Source of the DNA: Rhizobium rhododendri
GTDB taxonomy: Bacteria > Pseudomonadota > Alphaproteobacteria > Rhizobiales > Rhizobiaceae
Direction: 5' to 3'
DNA: 64,000 nucleotides
NCBI RefSeq assembly: GCF_007000325.2
Contig: NZ_CP117267.1
Location: 2,232,001-2,296,000, forward strand
The position numbers and the translations under genes are program-made. Positions 44,432-54,061 of the stretch are shown here, in pieces. The notes under the pieces are model-generated. The model worked only from the letters and a program-made list of their open reading frames with translations. It was not told where the DNA came from and ran no database searches. Within the stretch, counting starts at the first letter, position 1. Every line of letters begins with the position of its first letter.

Positions 44432-45337
44432 TCAAGAGGCGCTGGCTCGAGGTGTAACAACGCGGCACATCTGTTCCAGCGCGATGGACGCCTTGCTGGC
44501 GTGCCGTTCCTTGTGGCGCAGCAGGCGAAAACTGCGGGCCGGTAGCTCGAAGGCCGCCTTCACCAAAAGCCCCTGTTGCAGATAGAGACTGGCCGAGACG
44601 CTGGAAATCGCCGCCGCGCAGGCGCCTGCCTGCACAGCCGATAGAACCGCTTCGTTGGATGGAAAGACCAGCGCGACCTGCATGTCCTGCGGCACGATGC
44701 CGAAGCCCCGCATAGCCTCCTCGAAGGCCGAGCGGGTGCCCGACCCTTTCTCGCGCATCACCCAGAGACTGTCGGCAACGAGGTTGGCTGCTGACAGCGC
44801 CCGGCCATCCGCCCACGGGTGGTCCGGCGCCACCACCACCGATAGCGCATCGCTTGCAACAACGGCGGACGACAGTTCCGGTGCGTCGATCTCCCCCTCC
44901 ACCAGCCCGAGTTCCGCCTCGCCGGCGATGACTGCATCCGCGACGGTGCGGGTATTGCCGATGGTCAGGCTGAGGTCGATGCCGGGATAGGCCTGGTGGA
45001 AGCGTATCATGACCGGCGGCAACCAGTAGCTGGCGATGGTCTGGCTGGCATAGAGATTGAGTTGGCCGCGCTGCAGCCCGCCGAGCTCCGACAACATCAG
45101 TTCGGCCGCGCGTACGCGCGCCAATGTCGCCCGCGCCTCGTTCAGAAACACCCGTCCCGTCTGCGTCAGCTCGATCCGCCGTCCGACGCGATGAAACAGT
45201 TCCACGCCATAGAATGCCTCGAGGTTCTTGATCGAGGCGCTGACGGCTGACGGCGTCAGCCGTATGGCTTGCGCGGCGCGGGTCAGGTGCTCCCGCTCGG
45301 CAACGGCGACGAAGATGGCAAGCTGTTCAAACGTCAT
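44432..45337 (-). CDS. LysR-family transcriptional regulator (CbbR/YeiE-like)
   Basis: The 301-residue protein has an N-terminal winged helix (MTFEQLAIFVAVAEREHLTRAAQAIRLTPSAVSASIKNLE) and a two-lobed ligand-binding domain. It is divergent from a YeiH-type membrane protein with 104 bp between the starts, the same arrangement as yeiE/yeiH, so that gene is the probable target. A start at 45370 is less conserved. Confidence 0.87.
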   Translation of the reverse strand: MTFEQLAIFVAVAEREHLTRAAQAIRLTPSAVSASIKNLEAFYGVELFHRVGRRIELTQTGRVFLNEARATLARVRAAELMLSELGGLQRGQLNLYASQTIASYWLPPVMIRFHQAYPGIDLSLTIGNTRTVADAVIAGEAELGLVEGEIDAPELSSAVVASDALSVVVAPDHPWADGRALSAANLVADSLWVMREKGSGTRSAFEEAMRGFGIVPQDMQVALVFPSNEAVLSAVQAGACAAAISSVSASLYLQQGLLVKAAFELPARSFRLLRHKERHASKASIALEQMCRVVTPRASAS

Positions 45338-45441
45338 AAGCCAACCGTTCGTTTTAATCGAACGAAACATCCCATAATATTCGATGGAAATCTACAACTC
45401 GCTGTAGGACAGTCCGGGCACCAGACCAAAGAAGGTGACCC

Positions 45442-46455
45442 ATGTCTATCGCCTCGCGCTCACGTCACATCCTGCCAGGATTGGCACTTTGTCTTGCCGT
45501 CGCACTGGCTGCAGTGGCGGTCGAAAAGCTTGAGGTTGTGCTGCTTGGCGGCCGATGGATCGAAGGTCTCATCCTGGCGATTGGCTTCGGCATCGCCGTT
45601 CGAACCGCACTGCCGCACATGCCCTCGATGCGCGCGGGTATCGATTTCAGCGCCAAGATCCTGCTGGAATTGGCGATCGTGCTGCTGGGTGCATCGATCA
45701 GCCTGTCGGCAATCCGGGGCGCTGGGTTACCGTTGATCGGCGCGATTGCCGGGCTGGTCCTGATGTCGATAGCCATCAGTTACGCCATCGGCAGGCTGCT
45801 GGGGCTTCCGGGCAAGCTGGCGACGCTGATCGCCTGCGGCAATGCCATCTGCGGCAACTCTGCCATTGTCGCCGTTGCGCCGGTCATCGAGGCCGACGCC
45901 GAGGAAATCACTGCCGCACTGGCCTTCACCGCCGTGCTCGGCGTTTTCGCGGTGTTCCTGTTGCCGGTGCTGTTCGTCAGGGCAGGTCTCAGCCCGTCGC
46001 AATACGGCGTACTTGCCGGCTTGACGGTTTATGCCGTGCCGCAGGTGCTGGCTGCAACGGCACCTGCCGGCTTGCTGGCCGTCCAGACGGGCACGCTGGT
46101 CAAGCTCGTGCGCGTGCTGATGCTCGGCCCCGTCATCGTCATGATCGGCACGATGATGAAGGGCGTGAAGACGGAACTCCCAGCACAGCACCACTCAATC
46201 GTGCCGTGGTTCATCGTCGGCTTCGTGCTGATGATGGGCTTGCGTTCATTCGGCCTCATCCCGGAGGTTGCCTTTGTACCGATGAACCTAGTCTCCAACA
46301 CGCTGACGCTGGTCGCCATGGCAGCACTGGGATTGTCGGTGGACGTTCGGGTCGTCGGCCATGCCGGCGGCCGGGTGATCGCGGCAGCGACGCTATCGTT
46401 GCTCGTTCTCGGCGGGCTGAGCTGGATCGTCATCACGTTTCTGCAGATCCAGTAG
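45442..46455 (+). CDS. YeiH/UPF0324 family putative sulfate exporter
   Basis: The 337-residue inner-membrane protein has 9-10 helices. The family hallmarks are ILLELAIVLLGASISL, LIACGNAICGNSAIVAVAPVI and AALGLSVDVR. Members are annotated as putative sulfate exporters; the transported molecule is not firmly established. It is divergent from its likely LysR regulator. Confidence 0.88.
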   Translation: MSIASRSRHILPGLALCLAVALAAVAVEKLEVVLLGGRWIEGLILAIGFGIAVRTALPHMPSMRAGIDFSAKILLELAIVLLGASISLSAIRGAGLPLIGAIAGLVLMSIAISYAIGRLLGLPGKLATLIACGNAICGNSAIVAVAPVIEADAEEITAALAFTAVLGVFAVFLLPVLFVRAGLSPSQYGVLAGLTVYAVPQVLAATAPAGLLAVQTGTLVKLVRVLMLGPVIVMIGTMMKGVKTELPAQHHSIVPWFIVGFVLMMGLRSFGLIPEVAFVPMNLVSNTLTLVAMAALGLSVDVRVVGHAGGRVIAAATLSLLVLGGLSWIVITFLQIQ

Positions 46456-46478
46456 AACGCCTGCGGTTTCAGCGCGGT

Positions 46479-48269
46479 CTATGCGCTGTCTGCTGGCATC
46501 TTTGACAGCAGCTTGAAGATGTCGGCTGCCGGGCTCGGATAGCCGAGAGCAAAACCCTGCAACCCGTCGCAACCGATCTCTCCCAGCACCCGGGCATGCT
46601 CCTCGGATTCGACACCCTCGGCAATGACTTCGACATTCAATGTCTTGGCAATCTCGACGATCGACGCGACAAGGCGCCGCTGTTCTTCCGACACGGTAAT
46701 GTTGGTGACAAGCTGGCGATCGATCTTCAGCCGCTTCGGCCGCAAGCTGACCAGCCCGATCAGCGACGCATGCCCCGACCCGAAATCGTCTATCTCGATA
46801 TCGACGCCCAGTGTCTTCAGACCCGCGATGTTCGAGACGACGATATCTTCGCAATCATCGAGGAAAATCGTTTCAACAAGCTCGAAAACGATGGATTCCG
46901 GCGGGATGTCGAGCCTGTTCAATTTCTGAATCAGTTGCGGGTCGTTGAGCCGTTTGGCAGACACATTGACCGCAATGCGCGGCGGCACGATACCTTCCGC
47001 CCGCCATCGTCCGTAGTCAGCAAGGGCCTGCTCCAGAACCGCGGCATCGATTTCGGCTTCCAGACCGTATTCCTGGGCAACCTTGAGGAAGGTCCCCGGG
47101 AGCATCAGGCCATGCACCGGATGTTTCCAGCGCGCCAGCGCCTCGAGGCCGAAAATACGGCGAGTGCGCGCATCCACCTGCACTTGATAATAGGGAATGA
47201 TTTCGTGGCGCTGCAATGCCAGCTTGAGGTCGCCGGCCAATTGCCTTTTGCCCAGCAGATCAGATTGCAGCTTTGCACTGAAAAACTGCACCCTGTTGCG
47301 ACCTAGTTTCTTCGCCTGGTACAGCGCCAGATCGGATTCCGCCAGAATATTCCCGGCCTTTGACGTCATGTTCCAGGCGATACCGACCGAGGCATTCGTC
47401 TGCACGACGCCGGCTGCGAAAGGGACATCGGCGCGCAGCGCAGAGAGGGCGCCGTCGGCCAGCGTCTCCAGCGCGCCGGCCTCGGCCACGTTGGTCAGCA
47501 GGATCACGAATTCGTCGCCTCCGATGCGGGCAACCATGCTCGCTCCGGAAACGGCGCCGGAAAGACGCGCGGCGGTGGCCTTCAGCATCGCGTCGCCGGC
47601 CGCATGGCCAAGCTTGTCGTTGATCTCCTTGAACCGGTCGAGATCGATATGAATGACGGCGATGCTCTCGACCGTCGGATCGCTCAACAGTTCGGCAAGA
47701 TGGCGGTCGAAATAGCGGCGATTGGGCAAGCCGGTGAGATAATCGTGGTTGGCAGCGTGCTCGACCAACCCCTTGCTGCGCTCGACCGCGACTGCCCTCG
47801 CCTCTGCCACTGACTTTTGCTCCGCTAACTCACGGGTCAGGATGACATCGGCGGTGACGTCCCACTCGGCGCCGATGATCGATAGAGATCCATCCGGCCC
47901 CTCGAAGAAACGCGCGCTCGAGCGGATGTGGCGCGTCTGGCCGTCGGCGAGAATGATGCGGAAATGCGAGTTGTATCGGCCTTTGGAGGCCACGGCTGCA
48001 TCGAATTCGGCGGAGGCCCTATCGCGGTCGTCGGGATGAACTGCATTCAGCCATATGTCGCCGGTCACTCTGCCCGACAGGCCTGTCCCGTAGAGCCTGT
48101 GCATGGAAAGGTCCCAGACGACGGTGTCATCCCGAAGATCATGCTCCCAGACACCAATTTGCGATGTCTCCAGCGCCAGCTCCAATCTCCTCACGAGATC
48201 CTGGAACTCCTGCTCTGTCCGACCTGCATCGATAGATGGTTTCGCGATCGCCGCTCCTCCCGACGCCAA
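46479..48269 (-). CDS. PAS-GGDEF-EAL cyclic-di-GMP turnover protein
   Basis: The 596-residue soluble protein has a PAS domain (about 25-150, LETSQIGVWEHDLRDDTVVWD), a GGDEF domain (about 175-330, DYLTGLPNRRYFD; catalytic RIGGDEF intact) and an EAL domain (about 345-590, GLEALARWKHP; EIDDFGSG and AEGVES intact). It could therefore both make and break c-di-GMP; which activity dominates cannot be told. The PAS fold may sense a small ligand or redox state. No membrane segment is present. Confidence 0.93.
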   Translation of the reverse strand: MASGGAAIAKPSIDAGRTEQEFQDLVRRLELALETSQIGVWEHDLRDDTVVWDLSMHRLYGTGLSGRVTGDIWLNAVHPDDRDRASAEFDAAVASKGRYNSHFRIILADGQTRHIRSSARFFEGPDGSLSIIGAEWDVTADVILTRELAEQKSVAEARAVAVERSKGLVEHAANHDYLTGLPNRRYFDRHLAELLSDPTVESIAVIHIDLDRFKEINDKLGHAAGDAMLKATAARLSGAVSGASMVARIGGDEFVILLTNVAEAGALETLADGALSALRADVPFAAGVVQTNASVGIAWNMTSKAGNILAESDLALYQAKKLGRNRVQFFSAKLQSDLLGKRQLAGDLKLALQRHEIIPYYQVQVDARTRRIFGLEALARWKHPVHGLMLPGTFLKVAQEYGLEAEIDAAVLEQALADYGRWRAEGIVPPRIAVNVSAKRLNDPQLIQKLNRLDIPPESIVFELVETIFLDDCEDIVVSNIAGLKTLGVDIEIDDFGSGHASLIGLVSLRPKRLKIDRQLVTNITVSEEQRRLVASIVEIAKTLNVEVIAEGVESEEHARVLGEIGCDGLQGFALGYPSPAADIFKLLSKMPADSA

Positions 48270-48437
48270 GGCAATGTGACACGCCTTGCCGACCTCAGAT
48301 CACATAGCTTTTCATTAGCTAATTTTAATAAACACAGGAAGCGCGAGCGTCTATCTTCGTGATACATCAGACGGGCAAAGCCATGGCATTCCGTGCCTTG
48401 AGCCTCAAACGAAGATATATCTTATTCCAGAAACGAC

Positions 48438-48467
48438 AATGGGCGGACCCTTGCGGATCCGCCCATT
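48438..48467. terminator. Terminator-like hairpin after the RND pump gene
   Basis: AATGGGCGGA (48438-48447) and TCCGCCCATT (48458-48467) form a perfect 10-bp stem, about 40 nt beyond the stop of the pump gene. The following bases are T-rich (TTGTCGTTT on the minus strand) but without a long U-run. Confidence 0.65.
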
Positions 48468-48506
48468 CTGTCTGTTCGAGGAGGTCAAGCGCCGAACAGG
48501 CAACTT

Positions 48507-51500
48507 TTATTCGGCAGCAATCCGGATGATCTCGGCGTTATGCTCTTCATGCTGCTTCAGCGGACGGTTGCCCGATAGCTTGCGGATCAACACATAGAAC
48601 ACCGGCGTCATGAAGATGCCGAAGAATGTCACCCCGATCATGCCGGAGAATACCGCCACGCCCATGGCCGCACGCATCTCGGCGCCCGCACCCGTCGAGG
48701 TGATCAGCGGCACGACGCCCATGATAAAGGCCATCGAGGTCATCAGGATCGGTCGCAGTCGCAGACGGCTGGCTTCCATGGCAGCCTGAACGGGCGTCCT
48801 GCCGACAAACTCCAGCTCACGGGCAAATTCGACGATCAGGATGGCGTTCTTCGCCGATAGCCCGACCAGCACCATCAACCCGATCTGGGTGAAGATGTTG
48901 TTATCACCGCCCATCAGCCACACACCGGTCAGCGCCGCAAAGACCCCCATAGGCACGATCATGACGATCGCCAGCGGCAGGGCGAGGCTTTCGTACTGCG
49001 CGGCAAGCACGAGGTACACGAGCAGCAAGGCCAGCGGGAAGATGATCAGTCCGGAATTGCCGGCGATGATCTGCTGGTAGGTCAGGTCCGTCCACTCATA
49101 GCCGATACCCTTTGGCAGAGTGTCGGCCGCAATCCGCTCTACTGCTGCCTGCGCCTGGCCGGATGAAAATCCGGGGGCTGCGCCGCCGTTGATGTCGGCA
49201 GCCAGGAAGCCGTTGTAGCGCGTCGTCCGCTCAGGTCCGGTGCTGGCCTCGACCTTTAGTAGCGCCGAAAGCGGGATCATCTGCCCTGTCGACGAGCGCA
49301 CCTTCAACTGCCCGATATCGCCTGGATGAGCCCGAAACTTCGCATCCGCCTGTACACGGACACTGTAGGTACGGCCGAAAGCGTTGAAGTCGTTGACGTA
49401 GAGCGAGCCGAGATAGATCTGAAGCGTATCGAAGACATCCGTCACCGAGACACCCAGCTGCTCTGCCTTGGCGCGATCGAGGTCGGCGTAAAGCTGCGGT
49501 ACGTTGATCTGGAAGCTCGAGAACAGACCCGCAAGCTCAGGCGCCTGATAGGCCTTGGCCAGAAACGCCTTGTTGGCTTCGTCGAGGGCCTGGTAGCCAA
49601 GCCCCGCCTTGTCCTCCAGCTGCAGCTTGAAGCCGCCGGTGGTGCCGAGGCCCTGGACGGGCGGCGGTGGGAACATGGCGATGAACGCTTCCTGGATGCC
49701 GCCGAACTTCTTGTTCAGCTGCATGGCGATGGCGCCGCTCGACAGATCGGGTGTCGTACGCTCCTCGAACGGCTTCAGCTTGACGAAGATGACGCCGGCA
49801 TTCGACGAGTTGGTGAAGCCGTTGATCGACAGGCCGGGGAAAGCGATCGAATGCTCGACGCCCGGTTCCTTCATCGCGATCTCGCTCATGCGCTCGATGA
49901 CATTCTGCGTCCGGTCGAGACTGGCCGCATCCGGCAGCTGGGCAAAACCGATCAGATACTGCTTGTCCTGGGCCGGCACAAACCCGCCCGGCACCGCCTG
50001 GAACAGGAAGTAGGTGGCACCGATCAGGGCGAGATAGACGACCATGACGACGCTTTTCATCGACAGGATGCCGCCGACCCCACGGCCATAGCCGTTTGAA
50101 CCGCGCTGGAAGACCGTGTTGAATCCACGGAAGAACCAGCCAAGGCCCTTGTCCATAACCCGCGTCAGCCAGTCCTTCGGGGCATGGTGGTCCCGCAGCA
50201 GCAGCGATGCCAGCGCCGGCGACAGCGTCAGCGAGTTGAAGGCCGAGATCACCGTCGAAATGGCGATCGTCAGCGCGAACTGCCGGTAGAACTGGCCGGA
50301 CAGGCCGGAGATGAACGCGAGCGGTACGAACACTGCGACGAGCACCAGGGCGATGGCAACGATCGGGCCCGACACTTCCTTCATGGCCCGGTACGTGGCA
50401 TCCCTCGGCGACAGGCCGTTCTCGATGTTGCGCTCGACATTTTCGACCACGACGATGGCGTCATCGACGACGATACCGATGGCCAGTACCAGCCCGAAGA
50501 GGCTGAGTGCGTTGATCGAGAAGCCGAACATGTACATGACGCCGAAGGTACCGATGATCGACACCGGCACTGCCACCAGCGGAATGATCGACGCCCGCCA
50601 TGTCTGCAGGAACAGGATGACGACAACGACAACCAGCGCGATGGCTTCGAGCAACGTGTGCACGACCTTGTCGATCGACGTGCGAACGAACTCGGTGGTG
50701 TCGTAGACGATCTCGTACTTGACGCCGTCAGGCATCGCCTGCTGCAGCTCGTTCATGGTCTTGTGGACCTCGTCCGAGATGGTGATGGCGTTGGAGCCGG
50801 GCGCTTGGAACACCGGGATGGCGACAGCCGACTTGCCGTCCAGCAGCGAGCGCAGCGAATAATCGGATGCACCGAGCTCGACGCGAGCGACATCGCGCAG
50901 GCGGGTGATCTCGCCGTTGGTACCGCTCTTGACGATGATATTGCCAAATTCCTCCGGCGTCTGCAGGCGACCCTGCGCATTGACATTAAGCTGCACGTCG
51001 ATGCCGGTAAGATTCGGAGAAGCGCCGATGACGCCGGCAGCCGCCTGGACGTTCTGCGCCCGGATGGCATTGGCGATATCGTCGGCCGCAAGGCCGCGCT
51101 CGGCGGTCTTCTGCGGGTCGACCCAGACACGCATGGCATAGTCGCCCGAGCCGAAGATCTCGACCTGGCCGACGCCCTGGATGCGCGCCAGCCGATCCTT
51201 CACGTTAAGGACCGCATAGTTGCGCAAGTAGGTGATATCGTAGCGATTATCCGGCGACACCAGATGCACGACCATCATCAGGTCCGGCGAACTCTTGACG
51301 GTGTTGATGCCGAGATCGCGGACGTTCTGCGGCAACCTTGGCTCGGCCTGCGAAACGCGGTTCTGCACCAGCTGTTGCGCCTTGTCCGGGTCGGTGCCGA
51401 GCTTGAAGGTGACAGTCAGCGTCATCAGGCCGTTGGATGTGGCCTGGCTGGACATGTAGAGCATGCCCTCGACGCCATTGATCTGCTCTTCGATCGGCGT

Positions 51501-51692
51501 TGCCACCGTCTCGGATATGACCTTCGGGTTGGCGCCCGGATATTGCGCGGTAACGACAATCGACGGCGGCACGACTTCTGGATATTCCGAAATCGGCAGC
51601 AGCCCCATGCCGATCAATCCTCCGACGAGGATCAGGACCGACAGCACGCCGGCAAACACCGGTCGGTCGACGAAAAAGCGAGACATGTTCAT
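48507..51692 (-). CDS. RND multidrug efflux pump, inner-membrane transporter (AcrB/MexF type)
   Basis: The 1061-residue HAE1-family pump begins MNMSRFFVDRPVFAGVLSVLI and has twelve helices with two large periplasmic loops. The proton-relay helix with Asp residues (GLVLAIGIVVDDAIVVVENVER) is visible. It exports drugs and lipophilic compounds across the envelope together with the adaptor encoded just upstream. The start has GGAGAGG upstream; an in-frame start at 51740 adds 16 unrelated residues. No outer-membrane factor gene is present, so a distant TolC must serve. Confidence 0.94.
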   Translation of the reverse strand: MNMSRFFVDRPVFAGVLSVLILVGGLIGMGLLPISEYPEVVPPSIVVTAQYPGANPKVISETVATPIEEQINGVEGMLYMSSQATSNGLMTLTVTFKLGTDPDKAQQLVQNRVSQAEPRLPQNVRDLGINTVKSSPDLMMVVHLVSPDNRYDITYLRNYAVLNVKDRLARIQGVGQVEIFGSGDYAMRVWVDPQKTAERGLAADDIANAIRAQNVQAAAGVIGASPNLTGIDVQLNVNAQGRLQTPEEFGNIIVKSGTNGEITRLRDVARVELGASDYSLRSLLDGKSAVAIPVFQAPGSNAITISDEVHKTMNELQQAMPDGVKYEIVYDTTEFVRTSIDKVVHTLLEAIALVVVVVILFLQTWRASIIPLVAVPVSIIGTFGVMYMFGFSINALSLFGLVLAIGIVVDDAIVVVENVERNIENGLSPRDATYRAMKEVSGPIVAIALVLVAVFVPLAFISGLSGQFYRQFALTIAISTVISAFNSLTLSPALASLLLRDHHAPKDWLTRVMDKGLGWFFRGFNTVFQRGSNGYGRGVGGILSMKSVVMVVYLALIGATYFLFQAVPGGFVPAQDKQYLIGFAQLPDAASLDRTQNVIERMSEIAMKEPGVEHSIAFPGLSINGFTNSSNAGVIFVKLKPFEERTTPDLSSGAIAMQLNKKFGGIQEAFIAMFPPPPVQGLGTTGGFKLQLEDKAGLGYQALDEANKAFLAKAYQAPELAGLFSSFQINVPQLYADLDRAKAEQLGVSVTDVFDTLQIYLGSLYVNDFNAFGRTYSVRVQADAKFRAHPGDIGQLKVRSSTGQMIPLSALLKVEASTGPERTTRYNGFLAADINGGAAPGFSSGQAQAAVERIAADTLPKGIGYEWTDLTYQQIIAGNSGLIIFPLALLLVYLVLAAQYESLALPLAIVMIVPMGVFAALTGVWLMGGDNNIFTQIGLMVLVGLSAKNAILIVEFARELEFVGRTPVQAAMEASRLRLRPILMTSMAFIMGVVPLITSTGAGAEMRAAMGVAVFSGMIGVTFFGIFMTPVFYVLIRKLSGNRPLKQHEEHNAEIIRIAAE

Positions 51693-51785
51693 GATGTGGC
51701 CCTCTCCAGGGATAACGGTGGACGCACTGCGCAGGACCACGCGGCAACTCCGCCGCAGGTCTCATGCCATTTGCAATTTTTAACT

Positions 51786-51808
51786 GACCGGGAGGCCCTC
51801 TCCCGGTC
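51786..51808. promoter_or_regulatory. Hairpin between adaptor and pump genes of the RND operon
   Basis: GACCGGGAG (51786-51794) and CTCCCGGTC (51800-51808) form a perfect 9-bp stem with a 5-nt loop, 10 nt after the adaptor stop. It has no U-tract. It may stabilise the upstream mRNA, partly attenuate, or set adaptor:pump stoichiometry. Confidence 0.6.
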
Positions 51809-51818
51809 TTGAAGGCGC

Positions 51819-53021
51819 CTACTTCGAAGCGGCGACCTTCTGCTCGGGCTTCTGTTCAGGCTGCGGATCGACCAGTGCACCCGGGCGCACCCGCTGCAGT
51901 CCGTTGACGACGATACGGTCGCCGACGGCGAGACCGGCTTCGACGATACGCTGGCCGTTGTTGAGGTCGCCGAGCGTCACCTGCCGATAGACGAGCTTGT
52001 TGTCAGCGCCGACGAGGAACACGAACTTCTTGTCCTGGTCGGTGCCCACGGCCCGGTCGTTGATGACGATCTTGTTCTCCGACTTAGGCTGGCCCATGCG
52101 CACCCGCACGAACTGCCCGGGAATAAGGTGGCCGCCCGGATTGGCAAAGACGGCGCGCACACCGATGGTGCCGCTGGCCGTATCGACCTCGTTGCCGATC
52201 AGTTGCAGCTTGCCGGTGATCGGCGTGCCGCTGTCGCGTGTCGTACCGATCTCAACCGGGATCTGCTCGACTGGCGGCGCAACGCCGTCATTGGCCGTCA
52301 GTTGTGCGAGGGCGCTGGTCACGGCCTGCTCGTCGGCATTGAAGCTTGCATAGATCGGATCGACCGAAACCAGCGTCGTCAGCGCCGGCGACGCCGAGCC
52401 GGCAGCGACGAGATTGCCGACAGTCACCTCTAGCTTGCCGACACGCCCGGCGATCGGTGCGCGGACCTGCGTGTAGTCGAGGTTGAGCTGGGCGGTCTGC
52501 AGGGCTGCCTGGGCCGCCTGGATATTCGCCTGCGCTTCCGAATAGGCGCTCGCCCGTGTATCGAGGTCGCTCTGCGAAATCGTCTTGTTGTCGGAAAGGC
52601 GACGACCGCGGTCGAGCTCGAGCTTGGCAAGATCGACGCGCGAAGCGGCGGCTTCGACCTGCGCCTTTGCCTGGGCTACGGCCGCCAGATAGGGCGCCGG
52701 ATCAATGGTCAGCAACAGGTCGCCGGGCTTGACCAGCGCGCCTTCGCGGAAATTGACCGACTGGATGGCACCGGCGACGCGCGGACGGATGGACACCCGT
52801 TCGATCGCTTCGAGCCGCCCGGAAAACTCCTCCCAGGCCGTGACGTCCGCAGCCGCTACCGTGGCGACGGTCACCGGAACAGCAGCAGGGGCCGCCGCCT
52901 TTGCAGGCTCACTGGCAACCGCACCGCGCGGCAGGTCGAGATAGAAGGCTGCCCCGAAAACGGACGCAGCAAGGCTTATGCCGGCGCCCCACAGGGCCCA
53001 GCGCTTGTCTTTGGTTGTCAT
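51819..53021 (-). CDS. RND efflux periplasmic adaptor (membrane fusion protein)
   Basis: The 400-residue protein has an N-terminal membrane anchor (WALWGAGISLAASVFGAAFYL), a lipoyl half (SIRPRVAGAIQSVNFREGALVKPGDLLLTID), a helical hairpin (about 105-185), the second lipoyl half (VRAPIAGRVGKLEV) and beta-barrel and proximal domains. It links the AcrB-type pump to an outer-membrane channel. There is no lipobox cysteine, so it is anchored by the helix. It is the upstream partner of the pump gene. Confidence 0.93.
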   Translation of the reverse strand: MTTKDKRWALWGAGISLAASVFGAAFYLDLPRGAVASEPAKAAAPAAVPVTVATVAAADVTAWEEFSGRLEAIERVSIRPRVAGAIQSVNFREGALVKPGDLLLTIDPAPYLAAVAQAKAQVEAAASRVDLAKLELDRGRRLSDNKTISQSDLDTRASAYSEAQANIQAAQAALQTAQLNLDYTQVRAPIAGRVGKLEVTVGNLVAAGSASPALTTLVSVDPIYASFNADEQAVTSALAQLTANDGVAPPVEQIPVEIGTTRDSGTPITGKLQLIGNEVDTASGTIGVRAVFANPGGHLIPGQFVRVRMGQPKSENKIVINDRAVGTDQDKKFVFLVGADNKLVYRQVTLGDLNNGQRIVEAGLAVGDRIVVNGLQRVRPGALVDPQPEQKPEQKVAASK

Positions 53022-53080
53022 TGCATTCTCTCCTTTTCAGCCCCGGCTTGGGATCCCGGGCTGCAGATCACTGGCTCTAA

Positions 53081-53890
53081 TCAGCCAGGCCGAACACGAA
53101 TATCGTCTACGAAGCTCTTGAAACTCTTGCGGATATCACCCTGCCAAGTTTGCTCGTCGGCCGATTGCCCGCCATAAATTCTTGCCCAGCCCATACCGGC
53201 GGACAGGATACGCTGCTGGACTGAAACGCCTGCCTTTTCCAGCAATTTGCCATATTCCACGCTCTCGTCGCGCAACGGATCGTCCTCCGCCGTCAGCAGC
53301 AAGGTCGGCGCCACGCCCGAAAGCCGCGAGCAGAACCGCGGCGCGGCATAGGGATGGCAGACACCACCGAGGAAACCCAGATAGTGGTTCCAGCCCTCGC
53401 TCCAGCGTTCGCGCATCCCGCTCTTGTCGGCGCACTGAAACGACTTGCTGCCCATGAAAGGGTCCAGCAGCGGCGAGATCAGCACCTGACCGTCGAGCAT
53501 CCCAGGCATCTGGTCGCGCGCCTTGAGAGCGACGCCAGCCGCAAGGTTTCCGCCAGACTCTTCGCCGGCAACAAGCAATAACGACTTCTTGCCACCCAAC
53601 TCGCGCTTGCGCGCAAGATATTCCAGGACGCCATAGGCATATTCGAGCGACTTCGGAAAACCGTTGTCGGTCGGCCCGCTGCAATCCGCATCGACGACGA
53701 TGGCACCGGCATCTGCCAGGCATTCCGCAACCGGACGGCCGACATAGACCGCCTTGTCCAGAAATGCGCCGCCGTGAAGATATAGCACGACCGGCGCAGT
53801 CTTGTCGTCAAGCGAGTCACAGAACACACGCGCAGAAACCGGACCTGTGGCCACGCCTTCCAACACAACTTCCTTAAACGGGGCACGCAT
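53081..53890 (-). CDS. Alpha/beta hydrolase-fold protein with degenerate active site
   Basis: The 269-residue protein aligns with HSL-type esterases: LYLHGGAFLDKAVYVG (HGG oxyanion motif), VLISPLLDPF and TAEDDPLRDESVEYG (acid residue). The nucleophile elbow GDSAGGN reads GEESGGN at equal spacing, so Glu occupies the Ser position, and the catalytic GMIHGF near the end reads GMGWAR, lacking the His. It is probably not an esterase. It is 59 bp upstream of the RND adaptor in the same orientation, likely the first gene of that operon, and divergent from a LysR gene. Confidence 0.75.
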   Translation of the reverse strand: MRAPFKEVVLEGVATGPVSARVFCDSLDDKTAPVVLYLHGGAFLDKAVYVGRPVAECLADAGAIVVDADCSGPTDNGFPKSLEYAYGVLEYLARKRELGGKKSLLLVAGEESGGNLAAGVALKARDQMPGMLDGQVLISPLLDPFMGSKSFQCADKSGMRERWSEGWNHYLGFLGGVCHPYAAPRFCSRLSGVAPTLLLTAEDDPLRDESVEYGKLLEKAGVSVQQRILSAGMGWARIYGGQSADEQTWQGDIRKSFKSFVDDIRVRPG

Positions 53891-54061
53891 CGAGGGGCTC
53901 CCAACTGAGTGGATCGACCAAACGAGATCAATTCCGCCTCATCTCTTGGGTGGAACATATTGTTATTCCGTTTTACAGATAAGTCCCCTATATTCGATCA
54001 GACTATTCACGATCTCGAACAATGAGCAGCTTTCCATAAACCGGCTCAGGATTATTACAGG

